64,000 nucleotides of DNA from Paramyrothecium sp. XJ0827 (lineage: Eukaryota; Ascomycota; Sordariomycetes; Hypocreales; Stachybotryaceae). The stretch spans positions 1,984,001-2,048,000 of the forward strand of contig JAJFPB010000003.1 of the NCBI GenBank assembly GCA_020881915.1, written 5' to 3'. The notes under the pieces were generated by a model. That model had not been told where the DNA came from. It did no database searches and was given only the letters and a program-made list of their open reading frames with translations. Position 1 is the stretch's first letter; every line of letters starts with the position of its first letter. The translations under genes were made by a program, and so were the position numbers. Below, piece after piece: positions 43,698 to 55,500 of the stretch.

Positions 43698-46584
43698 GGT
43701 GACGGTACCACGGCTTCGGTACACTAAAGTAAGAAATACGAAAAGGACAGTATCGATTGATGCTCGGAGTGCTTCGATTAAGCAATGACGGTTCGGGTTC
43801 GGGGTTTATTAAAAGTCTCGGCGATGCCAGATCCCGGTACACAAGAAAAAGATGGAAGGGTAGTTGAGGTGAAAAGAATGAATCGATTAAGAGACGAAGA
43901 AAATCCCACAGGGACAAGAATGAAGGACGCACACGCACACGAACTGATCCCCTGGGCGGAGGCTTGAGGAAACGAGAGAGGATGAAGAAAACAAAATTCC
44001 CAAGCGGCGGGCAGCTCGAGGTTTTGCTTCAAGAGCCCTCGCTGGGGCGAAATGCACAGATCAACGTCAAGGGGCCATGCCCAATGCCTTTCGGTATGAT
44101 GAGACAAGCCCCAGCTGCTAGGACGGCGCTGGGAGCCATCTCTCGGCACCGGCGAACCGTCGTCGTCACCTCGCGGTGGCACGATTCCGTTTCCTCTGGC
44201 TCGTGCCAGATGGGACGAAAAGACCGTCTAGGTCGGATGCTGCAGCAGCCACGGGGGAACTTCCAGACGGCAGTGTTTGAGAGGCGCTTCTGACACTCAG
44301 GCGGGGCTGCAAGCGTCTTGACCAGCGGGTGGCCCATGTCGGTCCCTCTGGAACTGGGACGGGGTGAACAGGGGTGCGGGCGGGGGGACAGACGGTAGAC
44401 GGGTCTGGGGCGAGCACAGCGCCGTACTCTCGTTCGAGCAGAGTTATGACCTAAATGGGACGGCTCCTGGAAGGGGTTCGGCGCAGCGACCTGCAACCGG
44501 CTCAGCACAAGGTGAAACGTGCGAACCCCGGGTCTTCCCAGCCTTGGCATGGGATGAGACGTATCAGACTTCAGGTTCAGAAAGCCGCACTCTTTTCTTC
44601 TTCTCTGTCCCATATACCCAAGCATCTCGCAGCAATGCCTCGTTTCAAAGATCGGACAAGAAAAGAAAAAAAAACTTGTTTATGCGGGAGCCTTCGCTCA
44701 CCTGCAGCAGTTGCAGTTGAGGTCGAGAGGGTTGCGTTACGGTGCGTGGTGGTGGTGGCGGGACCTCGAGATGCTGGGCGCTGTCATCAGTCGACCGTCG
44801 CCGTTGCGGACGCCCTACAGAGTACGGTAGGCCTTCTCGTGGAAGGGTGCTGCTGACCCCCACGATTTGATACGGCACCGGTGATGCTCCGGTAGGCGAA
44901 GGATATTTGCAATCCTGGTGTCTTGCACCGCGTAACGTTAACGGTCAGTATAACCTTAACGCAAAGGACGGACGGCGCTAGATTGCCTGTCGTCCTGTGT
45001 GTAGCGCTATCGTGCCTGAAGGTAGCCCTAGCGTACAGAGGTAAGCTACTAGCAAATCCCATGGTGGAGTCGCATCATCCCATCAGTTCAGACGCTACAA
45101 GAGTCCTACAGTAACGTTGAGCGGGAAAAGCGCTGCACTGCGCCGCCGGTTTCCGAGGTAGAGGTATGTAACAATAATCACTGAATCGTTTGCTTTGCAT
45201 GTGGTCGTTTCATCATAGTAATTTTTCTTTTTTTCTTCTGTCCCTTCCGCTTCCACTTTTTTCTCCATCATGTCCTCTCACGACATTGCCTGAAATGAGA
45301 GGTGCATCTGGGCTCAGCATAGATCTACTGCTTAGCATAACTCCAAGCCTGGTCACATTGCCGCTCAATCTAATTTCTATGACTTTGATCGGAAACTGTG
45401 TCTATTGCTGCTTGAAACGATTGACCTTGAGCCTCCGAACTCGTGGTGATGTTTGCGTGTAGGGTAGCAGCAGTCTTGGCTTGGCAGAGGAAAAGGAACC
45501 CTGACAGGGGTTGCTCCCAGCTTACGGCTCAAGTTGCATGCACCCAAGGTGGGGGGTCAACATGACACCAGCTCTGCGTTTCAAAGTCCTTGGCCGTGTT
45601 GCTGCACGGTTCAGAGAGCACTCTTAGGGCCAAAGCTGGCGAACGGTCCAACTCCCGTTCCCAGGCAGATCCGCGCCTGTCTAGACGTCGAGTGTGACCT
45701 GGCCACACCTGCTGACCGTTTCAACATCAGTTCATTTGAGTGCGTGGCGGCGTACATGCATGATCCTCCCAGCCTCAAGACGCCCGCTCAAACACATCTC
45801 GCCTTGTTTCAAAGCCTGCTCAGAGTCACCACGAGCGTTGACCTCAAGATACTGAAGAGGATGCATCTTGTCGCAGCCTTAACCTTTGGTGAATGCTTTG
45901 GCCTACACGACAGAATACACCAAAATGAAATATCAGATCCTTCTCTAACACAATGCATCATGCTCCAGCCATCCGTGTGTCTTATTCAATGCGCAAGAAC
46001 AACTCTTTTTCAGACGAAGGTTCATAGTAGGGTATTCTGTTGCAGTAGTGATCTAAAAGATGCTACTCTTGAGCCTCGAACTACCTCAGTATGGTGATAT
46101 AGAGCTCCGCGCTTTCACATGCTTCAACAGCACCAACGACATTCTCAATGTCTGTGGCTTATCGCCATGTCTGGCAGTAATTGGACTTGTTTCACGCGTA
46201 TCCCACCTAATCAGGTTAAGTCGGACAATGCAATGCCACCTCAATCTTGCTCAAGGTAAATCCAAGATCACTTACGCTTAATGCTGGTCAGACATAACAT
46301 GTAAATCATGCTAACGATGAGGTTGATTGCGATTTCATTGGCATAACACATGTAATAACTTGACGAGTGCATTTAGTTATTTTTAGTTCCAAGAATAACA
46401 GTTGATCCGTTCCGGCTTACCTGCTGCTCTCGGCTATGGCGAAGTCTACCCTTACGGGACATGTGTTTTGGACCACACGGAGTCCCATGTGGCTTGTTCA
46501 ACTTTCAACCTCAAGAGATTCTACCTACCCTGGACTGTCTTTTGTCCTTGGGTTTGGGTTGGGGTTAAGGTTAAGGGTACAAGC
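43698..46584. other. Gene-poor region left of the solo LTR
   Basis: 2.9 kb. The first part is the promoter side of the repeat protein. Frames such as 45534-46097 (187 codons) match nothing I recognise. At 44930-45117 there are short near-repeats around GTAACGTT; their origin is unclear. Confidence 0.45.
46550..46577 (+). repeat. Degenerate telomere-like G/T tract
   Basis: GGGTTTGGG, GGGGTTAAGG and TTAAGGG words lie directly left of the solo LTR. The right flank resumes with TAGGGTTAAAAG, so the tract continued across the insertion point. Confidence 0.6.
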
Positions 46585-47134
46585 TGTCACGACCCGCACT
46601 AACCTCGTGACTAAGCTAGAACGGAATAACTATGACCCGTTCAGGCTACGACGGATGCTACGTAGAAGGGACAAAGGAACCAGCCTACGGGCCACGGCTC
46701 AAGGCCATGCCTACCCTCACCAAGGACATGGTCACGTGGGACCAACAAAGTAAAAGATTCAGGCGCACGACAGGAGAATACGTCGGGCGCGATGCCATAG
46801 CCATCCTGGGGCTCAGCGAAAATACGGTACCCGCCTGGCAGGGTAAAAGGGCGCTTTAGGAATAGCGTCAGCAGGAAAGATCACGGTGACCTAGCAAGTA
46901 CAGACAACTATATAGATGGCGAGTCTCTCGCGTATATTCCGTTAGATACTTGACAGCTATCAATAACATACAGTCCCCGAGATAACCTTCACCGCACTGT
47001 TCTCTCATAGACTAGTAACAACCCCTTGTGTGCTTCAGATACTTTCCCGTCGTTCTGTCTAAGGACAAACGAACCCCCCCACGATCCTTAGTTACCCTAT
47101 ACCTTCCGGTGTAAGGCTACCCCAGATCGTCACA
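46585..47134 (+). mobile_element. Solo LTR of a retrotransposon, 550 bp
   Basis: Begins TGTCACGACC and ends GATCGTCACA, giving TG...CA boundaries with short imperfect inverted ends. It is flanked by a 5-bp target duplication CAAGC at 46580-46584 and 47135-47139. A TATA-like ACTATATAGA occurs at about 46908-46917. No polymerase or gag gene is adjacent, so it is the product of LTR-LTR recombination. The 5-bp duplication fits Ty3/gypsy or Ty1/copia elements. Orientation is assigned only from the reading direction of TG...CA and is arbitrary. Confidence 0.85.
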
Positions 47135-48030
47135 CAAGCTAGGGTTAAAAGTACAAAAAATCCTAAAATAAATTATAAATAATTTCTATAAAACTCTATA
47201 CTGCCTATAGCTTCTAGTGTGTTGGGCTGGGATTTTCGCGATTAGTTTTACTAGCTACCCTGTAGCTAGTAAAGTGATTTATAAGGACTGCCTTAAAGGA
47301 AGGAATTCAGACCAGGCATTAGGCATCAGAATCTTCCATCTTACATTCAATTCAAGTTTTTGAAGCCCAATTCTAGAAGCCAACTAAAAAGATCCAGTGA
47401 TTCGAACCTTCTTTGCAGCCATCTAGATACAAGACGCTCAAGGCTTGGCCTTTGAGGCTTTTGCCTCAAAGGAAATGCCGTGATCGTCAAGTGTCTGGGT
47501 GTGGTGTGTGTTTTCCTGCCCCAACAAACTAGCTATAGAAGGCACCCTTGTATAATAGCAGCACTTTAAGTGTCCTATAATAACTCCATAAAACTCTATA
47601 CAATCTCTCATTATAGTGTAGGTTGATAGTAATTAATCATGAGTTTATAGATATTTTTAAAGCTAACTAAGAGTGAAAAAATAAGCTTATATAAGCCGAA
47701 CGGGCCCCCTGAGGGTAGGCTTCGCCCTCGGATATAGGCCCAATTAGCAACTGACCGTAAGCAATCCATCCGCAGTCGGCTAAGCCCCGTCACCCAGGGG
47801 TAGACATTATATGGCCTATCCCCAGATCTCCGTAGGGCTGAACTCTCATGTCCACCGAATGTTGACTTACGAGTTACTCATTGTTATTCATCCGCCGACT
47901 TTGATTGTGCTCTCCTAGATATCCTGGCAACAATAGTTCGGCTTCTAGTCAGTTGTTCGCCCTTCAGCTTAACAGGGTCATCAGGGACAGGAAAACCTGA
48001 CAACGCACTGAAGACGTGATCAGTACTGCC
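47135..48030. other. AT-rich region before the HET gene
   Basis: About 0.9 kb, strongly AT-rich at 47140-47240 and 47540-47700. TAAAACTCTATAC occurs twice, at about 47190 and 47590, suggesting an older element remnant. No gene seen. Confidence 0.5.
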
Positions 48031-49788
48031 ATGTCAAGCGATCAGGCCAAGCTTATCCTCAGGAGCGATGAGATCAGAGTCCTCGAGCTTCTGCCTGGAC
48101 ACGAAGGCTCCCCTTTGACATGCAGAGTGCACGTTGCAGCGCTTTCAAGCAACCCAGAGTATGAAGCGCTATCATACGTCTGGGGCTATCGCTCAAACCC
48201 GGTTTGGATTGAGGTGTCAGGTCAACAGGTCCAGATCACCCAGAACCTTCACGCAGCCCTTTGTCGATTGCGCTTTCAGGATCACTCAAGGTTCCTGTGG
48301 GTCGACCAGCTGTGCATCAATCAAGAAGACATGGGTGAGAAAACGTCCCAAGTACAATTGATGCGTGCCATATACTCGGATTGTACACAATGCTTGATCT
48401 GGTTGGGCGAATTTGACGACACCTTTCAGGTTTCTGATGCCGAGGGGGCCGTCAGCATCATCGAATATCTCGCGGCCACTGCCGGCACAGAGTATGACGA
48501 GGTTTCAGCTCCTCAGTGTTTAAGGTCGATTTCTAAACTTCGTGCCGCCGCCAAGGCTTTGAGAACTATTGCGGTACAAGATAATCCATGGTGGCAGCGA
48601 GTGTGGACAGTTCAAGAGGCGATTCTTCCAAAGGACTTGACATTCGTCTGGGGCTCTCTGTCCATACCCTGGAGTACAATGTATTCAGCCACCCGTACCT
48701 GGACATCGAATGCAGGCGTTGCCTTTTCTGAAGATACCTTCTCAATAATCATCGAGGAGGGGGATTTTGGCCACCTGATGGCACGGATTGTATGGATTTC
48801 TATCGCTCAACATCACACAAACGACTCGATCGATTCAGTCCTCCGATGGCGGGCCCGAAAGGCTACTGACATGCGAGATAATGTCTATGCCCTGACCGGT
48901 CTGCATCCACTTGGGACTTTCCCAAGGAGTGAGAAGTGTGACTACACACTCACAGCAGTGCAAGTTTACGCTGGCTTCACCATAGATCTAATAGAAGCCC
49001 ATGGCTTGATCGCCCTCATCTGCGACCCACACTTGGAGCAGGACATTGCGACTCCGGGACTGCCGCGCTGGGCAATCGACATGAAATCCTGGCCTCGCTA
49101 CGGAACGAACCATTGGGCCAAACATTGGGGATACTACAAGTACTACGCAAACAAAGATTGCCCAGATGGTGGAAGCATTGGATATGATGAAAAGGGGGCG
49201 TTACATCTTACCGGTACCTTTGTTGATGTGGTCAAGGTTGTAGGCGATGGGTATTTTGACACAAATGAGAGACCCCAGGTGCCACCGACTGCGTTATTGC
49301 AAAGCTGGGCTGAGTTATGCGCTGCCTCGCGTAAGAAAGGGCCTTCAAGATCCCCACGAGCTTATGCCCCCAACGAAAACATACTTAGGCTTTACTGCAG
49401 GCTCTTGATAGGGGACCTCAGGAGAGATGCCGAATGGAGGGTTGAGGGGCATGCAACCAAGGCGGAGATAGCAATGGTCGAAAAGTTTGTGAGGACTGGG
49501 GATGAAGGGTTTTTGCTTCGCAGCGTAATAGCAACGACCAAAAACCAGAGATTCTTCATCACCGAACGAGGTTTCCTTGGTCTCGGGCACCTAGAGACGA
49601 AGCCAGGAGACCAGGTTTGGGTATTCAACCTCGGTCAGGTGCCGTTCACGATAAGGCCAAAAGCTGCAGGAGAGGGATTGACGCCTTCCTATGATTTTGT
49701 GGGCCAATGCTACGTTCAAGGCATTATGCACGGCGAAATATTCAAAGATGGGAAGAAGGTGGTGCAGCAAACTGTCCGATTGTTTTGA
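48031..49788 (+). CDS. HET-domain (heterokaryon incompatibility) protein
   Basis: 585 residues, single exon. The HET domain (PF06985) fills about residues 44-200: YEALSYVWG at 44-52, then FLWVDQLCINQEDMGEKTSQVQLM near 88-111, CLIWLGE, and PWWQRVWTVQEA. The C-terminal part contains RATDMRDNVYALTGL-like text (RWRARKATDMRDNVYALTG), usual in this family, and ends without a known partner domain. In fungi such proteins trigger cell death after fusion of unlike strains, usually paired with a second gene; most copies have no known role. The first ATG is at 48031; the frame opens earlier without one. It stands beside decayed genes and repeats, a common location for HET genes. Confidence 0.92.
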   Translation: MSSDQAKLILRSDEIRVLELLPGHEGSPLTCRVHVAALSSNPEYEALSYVWGYRSNPVWIEVSGQQVQITQNLHAALCRLRFQDHSRFLWVDQLCINQEDMGEKTSQVQLMRAIYSDCTQCLIWLGEFDDTFQVSDAEGAVSIIEYLAATAGTEYDEVSAPQCLRSISKLRAAAKALRTIAVQDNPWWQRVWTVQEAILPKDLTFVWGSLSIPWSTMYSATRTWTSNAGVAFSEDTFSIIIEEGDFGHLMARIVWISIAQHHTNDSIDSVLRWRARKATDMRDNVYALTGLHPLGTFPRSEKCDYTLTAVQVYAGFTIDLIEAHGLIALICDPHLEQDIATPGLPRWAIDMKSWPRYGTNHWAKHWGYYKYYANKDCPDGGSIGYDEKGALHLTGTFVDVVKVVGDGYFDTNERPQVPPTALLQSWAELCAASRKKGPSRSPRAYAPNENILRLYCRLLIGDLRRDAEWRVEGHATKAEIAMVEKFVRTGDEGFLLRSVIATTKNQRFFITERGFLGLGHLETKPGDQVWVFNLGQVPFTIRPKAAGEGLTPSYDFVGQCYVQGIMHGEIFKDGKKVVQQTVRLF

Positions 49789-49997
49789 TTTGCCTTACAT
49801 CCAACAAACTTTCTCCTCTTAAAAGGAATTATCAGCAATGAGCTCCATGGGCAGTCGTTTCTTTTGGAAAGCCGAAGATCTGTGGGCAATATCCTCTCCA
49901 GCCTAAAGTGTAGACTCATAATTATCTCTCCTAAATAGCAATGAGATCTAGAAAATATAGACTACCCGATTATGGCTTAGTACCTTCCTAGACATCC

Positions 49998-51283
49998 TGT
50001 CATTTATTCGACCCTGACGAGTATATTGGTCCAGCATCAAACACTTGCGAAGGCAAAGAGATATCCCGATAGTACATCATAACCCAAAACCCAATGCCTT
50101 GTTGGATTGTTCGGCCGTCAGGGCTTGCAGTTGGAAAATCGTGCTGCGTGGTTGGATTAACATGTTGACCCTTTGGAAGGTCCAATATTTCCCCTGCACT
50201 TGGGATCATGGAAAAGGATGTTGAAAACCACAAATCGTCTTCTTCTGCTCCAACCTGGAGTCTCCGATCGAGTGTGGTTCGGAACTGGAGGTGCGAGCGG
50301 TTTAGTATGTCTCAAGCAGGGTCGGAGTAAAAATAGTTTGGCAAACCTCGAGCCTTTTTCTAGGCAAAAGAATGATGCACAACGGGGTGGGGAATTCTCC
50401 CCCGAGGGCTATCGAGAGTGAGCTCAGAGGCTGAGCCATGCTTTGTGCCATAAGTTTTGATCTTGCCGGTCTTGTAACGGCATTCGACACCAACAAGCCG
50501 GTTTGTACAATCGACTGCCAGGCAAATTCTTTGAAGACAGATTGCCTTGCCATAATTACCCGTCCCGTGGAAGAAGAATGATTTCCGCACAAAACGATAC
50601 CACCACGCAGCTGGAAGACCAGCTTAGGTGGGCCAGCGTGAATCATCCTGAAGAGTGAGAGATTGCCTTGTATCCCCTTCTACTGAATCGTATAGCGTAC
50701 GTCTACCTTGGAGCTACCAAAGAAGAGTCCTTCTTTGGACAAGGTTGCGTTGGCCTTCGGACGAACTTGAATGTCATCCGTGGACGAATCAAAATCCCAC
50801 GCAATGTCTCGCTAATAGTACCGTGATTAGGGGCGTTAGTGCGGAACACAAGGTGAGGAATTACCAGTTGTTCATAGAGTGTTTCGCAGCTCCTACGTGT
50901 AACTCTCAAGCCCGGAGTTGACGCAATCTCGAAGTTCCTTCCCTTGGAAGCCAAGAGACGTAGGCCGACGATCGTGCCAGGGTCCTGGGCTGATTCCGGC
51001 TTCGTCCTTGAGAACGTGCTCCAAAAAGCATTTCGATGAGTCTTTCGCCATTTTCTAACATCATGCAAGCACTTTCTTCGAACCATTGTCCGACAACGGT
51101 GTTGTGTAGACTATTAGCGTACTCTATTATTAGCCCAATAATGCAGAATTCCTCGCGAGAATCACCCGCAAGCCCAACCGAGATACGCACCCGTCTGACG
51201 CCCTTCAGAGTGGCCGCCGAAAAGCAAGCCCCATCTGGTCGTAGCATACACTGCGCGCAACCTCCTGAACATGCCACAGTCAA
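49998..51283 (-). pseudogene. Probable decayed gene for an uncharacterised fungal protein
   Basis: Coding-like segments follow one another in changing frames on the minus strand: VVGQWFEESACMMLENGERL (near 51100), PGTIVGLRLLASKGRNFEI (near 50960), DIAWDFDSSTDDIQVRPK ending at a stop near 50679, LVGVECRYKTGKIKTYGTKHG (near 50460), and SPDGRTIQQGIGFWVMMYY (near 50080). Such text recalls an uncharacterised fungal family with two similar beta-rich modules. The shift between the first two pieces has no evident intron. It could instead be a multi-intron gene I failed to join. No function is claimed. Confidence 0.4.
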
Positions 51284-51558
51284 CGTACATTGTGCAGGGG
51301 ATTTCCCGCCCTCCTTGTGGTTACGATCCTCCCTGCGGGTGCAAGAATTTCAAATCTTCATGGTTGAATAAGAGTAAGGAAAAGACACTTCAGTCGGCTG
51401 GGCTTCCGCCGAATTGCGGCTTGTCATTTTCATACAACACGATCAACTTGTCAGATGTGTACGGAGCTGTTGTCATAGGTGCAAGGGCCAATTTCACAGA
51501 TGGGACGATATCAACGATGCAAGCAGAATACTCGTGCCCTTTCGCCCGACTTGATTGA
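51271..51558 (+). CDS. Short hypothetical protein
   Basis: 95 codons with a Cys/Pro-rich beginning (RPPCGYDPPCGCKNF) and a neutral remainder. It overlaps the 5' end of the minus-strand remnant by 13 bases. No signal peptide or known domain. It may be a small gene, an exon of a lost gene, or chance. Confidence 0.22.
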   Translation: MPQSTYIVQGISRPPCGYDPPCGCKNFKSSWLNKSKEKTLQSAGLPPNCGLSFSYNTINLSDVYGAVVIGARANFTDGTISTMQAEYSCPFARLD

Positions 51559-51974
51559 CATAAACATCAAACTTGGTTGTATGCAGCATGAGATCTACTG
51601 GACTGTTTCAGATCAAAGGGTTTGCGAAATGCTCAAGCGTTAGTACCTCATTACCCACTAGAACGAGTTAGAATTTCTTGTATTCCGATAATTACACTGA
51701 CGCCAATTTGTATATAGTCTGAAGAGTTATGGTAGGGTGATTAATAGGTTTATATGTAATTTGAAACATGAATTCTCGGGCAAGTTGCCCGTAATTGAAT
51801 CATGTGATTTCCTCTGCCCATTCGCCTACACAGAGAGCAAGGTCAAGGATTCAGTACCAAAAGGCAGTTTCTAGTCAATAATTTTCCCCGTCTACACACG
51901 AGCGATGCAATCCATCAATGTTCACACCAGTCAATCCAAGGAGCACGCCCGAGGCGTAACACAACTCACCAAAA

Positions 51975-52570
51975 GCTTATCAATAGGGTGTAGCTTGATT
52001 TGGTGAGAGGGAGCTGTGAGTTCCCTATTTTCTTGAAACAACATGTACGGAGGCGTTGTGCCAACAGATATGTCCATCCCGATCCCATCGGTCGCCAGCA
52101 TGGAAGCGTGTCAGAAATATGGCGCTTGTGGCTGGATAGGAATGCACTTAAAGTTGACATGGAAGTTATTCCATAGCTCAGCAATGAACTAAATTGTCTT
52201 GGCCTTGTCTTTGCCAAAGTTCCCTCTTTCATCCAGTTCTCTAGCGTGTAGTTCACAATGCCTCTGGCTATGCATTCCTACAAGCCCAATCAGCCAAAGC
52301 CATATTGGCATTGAGCATTTCTTTCCATACGTCCAATCTCTTTTCTACCTTAAAATTCCAATCATTCGAAACCAAAGCCATCCTTGTCCACCATCCATCA
52401 CCGACCACAATGTGCGCGCTTGAACCTTCATAGTTCGAGCCTCGTATGCAATGGCATAACATCAGCAGACATTGTAGGACCGCAACGGTACCCATCTTAT
52501 CATTGATTGTGTAGCCTTTCCATCCCAAGGGAATTCCTAGAGCTACATCAGACAGACACTGAAATGCCAT
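51975..52570 (-). pseudogene. Gene remnant with stops and a frameshift
   Basis: An open stretch begins MAFQCLSDVALG at 52570 and reaches MALADWACRNA near 52271, then a stop. Coding-like text continues in another frame as ELHARELDERGNFGKDKAK (near 52200), is broken by TAG, goes on as AELWNNFHVNFKCIP, is broken by TGA, and continues as DGIGMDISVGTTPPYML. One frameshift and two in-frame stops make this a pseudogene. Both stops could derive from C-to-T changes. The family was not identified. Confidence 0.45.
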
Positions 52571-55500
52571 GATGAGTTATTTATCAATGTTCGGACGGCA
52601 AATGACCTGGGTGCTATTGAGGATATTGCAGCTATTACATCGTACACTTTATGGGTTAATTCTGCTCCAGGTTTCGCAGTGTTCGGCTGCTTCAACATTG
52701 TGAACCAGCACCTGAGTCAAAGTGAACACGACAGCAGCACTTGGCGGAGTTTTGCAGATCATCTTCAAGTTGTGGAAGACAGGTCTGAATGGGAGAATTG
52801 ACTTCCATAGATTTACACTCTTCACTTCAGGTTTGGTTACTTCGAAGGTCCAGTGATGTGTCGGGATTCAAATGGGGCGCCCAACCGACTGAAGGGGGGA
52901 GAAATGATCTTTTCTGCATGAGTTTTGTCGCCGTCTATCCATCGGGCGCTCTTACGTTACTTGGTCGTTGGCAGTTACACCTATTTTTTCCATGAGCCCC
53001 TATCTCCTGTCCTGATCTTACTACAGCAACAGAGCGGGCCCGTAACCAACCTGAACGATACAGCGCATGGGATTTATCATTCGGCCGCGAAGAGTCATCT
53101 TCACCGGTGGCCACTCTGAAGTGCAACTGTGCCGTAACATTCTCGTGTCGTGGTTGATGGTTGTTGGAGGGGGATGCTCTCGACCCGGAACAAGAGCTTG
53201 GCAAACAGAAGCCAAAAACGCCTCTACTCCACCGCCTGTTTGTTTTGGCTCCCTCCCGCATAACCTGGTTTGACATCTCTCGGCGGTGGAGGGGGGTGAA
53301 AGCTTAGCGAAAGCCAAGAGGTGGTGGATGGCTTGGCAAGCAGGAGGGATGTTCTGCCAAGCTGACCAAGACTTCTCTCAAGATCGAAACCAGGGCCCCA
53401 GTCTGCTGCCGTCCATCAACTCTTGGCCGTTGCTTGGCTTCTTGGCTTCAATCGGCACATTTCGACGACGACTCTTGTTCGAGAAAGGGGAGATGCTCGC
53501 GGAGAACGTTATACCAGTCGCACTCATGATGCTCGGAGCACTTTTCAGCGGTTCTGGAAGCCTTTCGCACCCTGAACTGACGATTTCATCTCCCGCCAGA
53601 CACGTCTGCAGTTCTTCAGTTCCTCTCCTGTCCATAGTTTCTGGTCACGCGGCATTCACAGTGAAGACATTAAATAGCATCGATTCATTCTGATAACTCA
53701 GTTGGAGGCCGCCCAGTACTGATCCCACGTTCCTCACTCGCGTTGAAGACTCTCATCACAGAACAGCTCACCGAGACCACGGGCTTGGCGGCGGATCATG
53801 TGAGAAACTCACTTGTATAGACATGGAGGCCTCCGAGCACAGGCTGGACTGCAACATCAGGTTCCTACCCAGTATACTCCTAATATCCAACTGTCAGCTC
53901 GACTTAAGCAGATTCACTTTGTCGTCTCTAATACAAAGCTCGACGACACGTTTTGCATTAGACTAGAAGTTATTTAGATCCTACAATAATGGAATAGCCT
54001 ACAGTATCAACTAGTTAAAGAAATTTCGCTCCGAGACACTTGTGTGTTATGTTTGGACGTTCAGTATCAAAGATTCATGCTTCAGGGTAGCCATCTCATT
54101 AAAAAAGGGCCAGGCCGCTCTTCTCGGTGACAACATCTGGCCCCTGCGTCTTCTGCAATCAACACGCATATGACCGGAACCTGACGGGTCTCAAATTAGT
54201 GCCAGGTTCAATAAGCAAAAGGTCCACAGCAAAAGGAGGTACTGCAGCCGTGTTGAGACAATCCAACTCCCACGTGGTGGAGAGGCAGGCAGCGGGAGCA
54301 TAAGCAACTCGAGCAGCAGCCAAGCAGTAGCTTAGCAGCAGCCGGGAAATTGTTACCTCCCGAATTACGGCGAAGACGACTAACGGGAGTCCCGCAGGTA
54401 TGCACCCTGGCTGTTTACGCTAACGCAGCCAAGCATGAATGGAAACCTAGATCGTCCAAACATGCCGGGCTCCAATAGCTGGGACGAAAGACAGCTCATG
54501 TCCCAGGGGCAAGCCGAAAGAACCCCCACGGCAACATCCCTTGCTTCTGTTGGCCTTACACGCCCCTACGTTTAGAGTCACTTCATGCTGTGCCTCAGAA
54601 AGGACCCGTGCCTGGCAGGTATGCAGAGAACCATGGAAGCGCCGAGGTGAACATGCATGAGGGTGTAATAAAAGTCGAAACATGGCACCCATTGGTCGAC
54701 TGTTCATCTCGCTTGGTGATCACCAAAGTGGCCAGACCAGTCTCGAGCGTGCTATGACACCCTCTTTCCAGCTGATCCTCTCGCCACAATGCTTCGGAGA
54801 AGAGCGCCTCTATGTCATCGGTCCTTTGAATCCAGGCGAAGTTCATGACCGAACGGCGCAGGATCGAGATGGTCTAGGTCATATCCCGCCGATTTGGCAT
54901 GGCTTATGAAGGGCATGCGAACAAGCTCCAAGAAGCAAGTCCTTCCGCAGGAGACGATCGTATTGACACACCCTCTCGCATGGGAGCCTTGTCAACTCCC
55001 CGCGCCAGGTCGTTCTGGATGAACTTTGACTATTCGCGACAACACTTTTACGGTGGCAAGGTGTGGACAACTTCCCCAAAGGGGGGCCAACATCGGACTA
55101 GCAGGTCATTTGGATCTGGCCTAGCCAAGAAGGGCTACCGAGCACATGCAACTTTAGAGATGACTTCGGGCAGAAGCTGAAGCAACCATGTGATAGTTGG
55201 TTCCCAAGCCTGTGGACTAACAATAGCGTGACAAACTGCTGGGTTCATCCATCGATTATTGTGCATCGTAAGGTGGAACGGTGAGACCGAGATTGGGTTC
55301 CCTTGTGTTGCGGGTGCCAACCTGTGGCAAGATTCCGCATTTCCCGGTGAATCGTACATCGGAGGGAGCCGCTTGACGTTGAAGCTCGGGCACGTGTGGC
55401 AGCGGGAGCCTCAGATTGAGCGAGAGAAGGGACGCTAATCCATTATTAGTCGCAGGAGCTTTTTTTTCTTCTTGGTCAGTGCTCCAGAAGTAGTGCCTTG

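Larger units (their letters stand above)
49789..51959. other. Region with gene remnants right of the HET gene
   Basis: About 2.2 kb. It contains a probable decayed gene on the minus strand and a short plus-strand frame, listed separately; the remaining parts show nothing recognisable. Confidence 0.45.

Noticed and set aside
46632..46859. 75-codon frame starting MTRSGYDGCY
   Set aside because: It lies wholly inside the solo LTR and has no retrotransposon protein motif.
47385..47460. Possible tRNA on the minus strand (GGTTCGAATCA word)
   Set aside because: The flanking bases do not form a T-arm stem and no acceptor or anticodon arm could be found.
53286..53693. 135-codon plus-strand frame
   Set aside because: No domain or signal peptide, overlapped by other frames, and no splice context.
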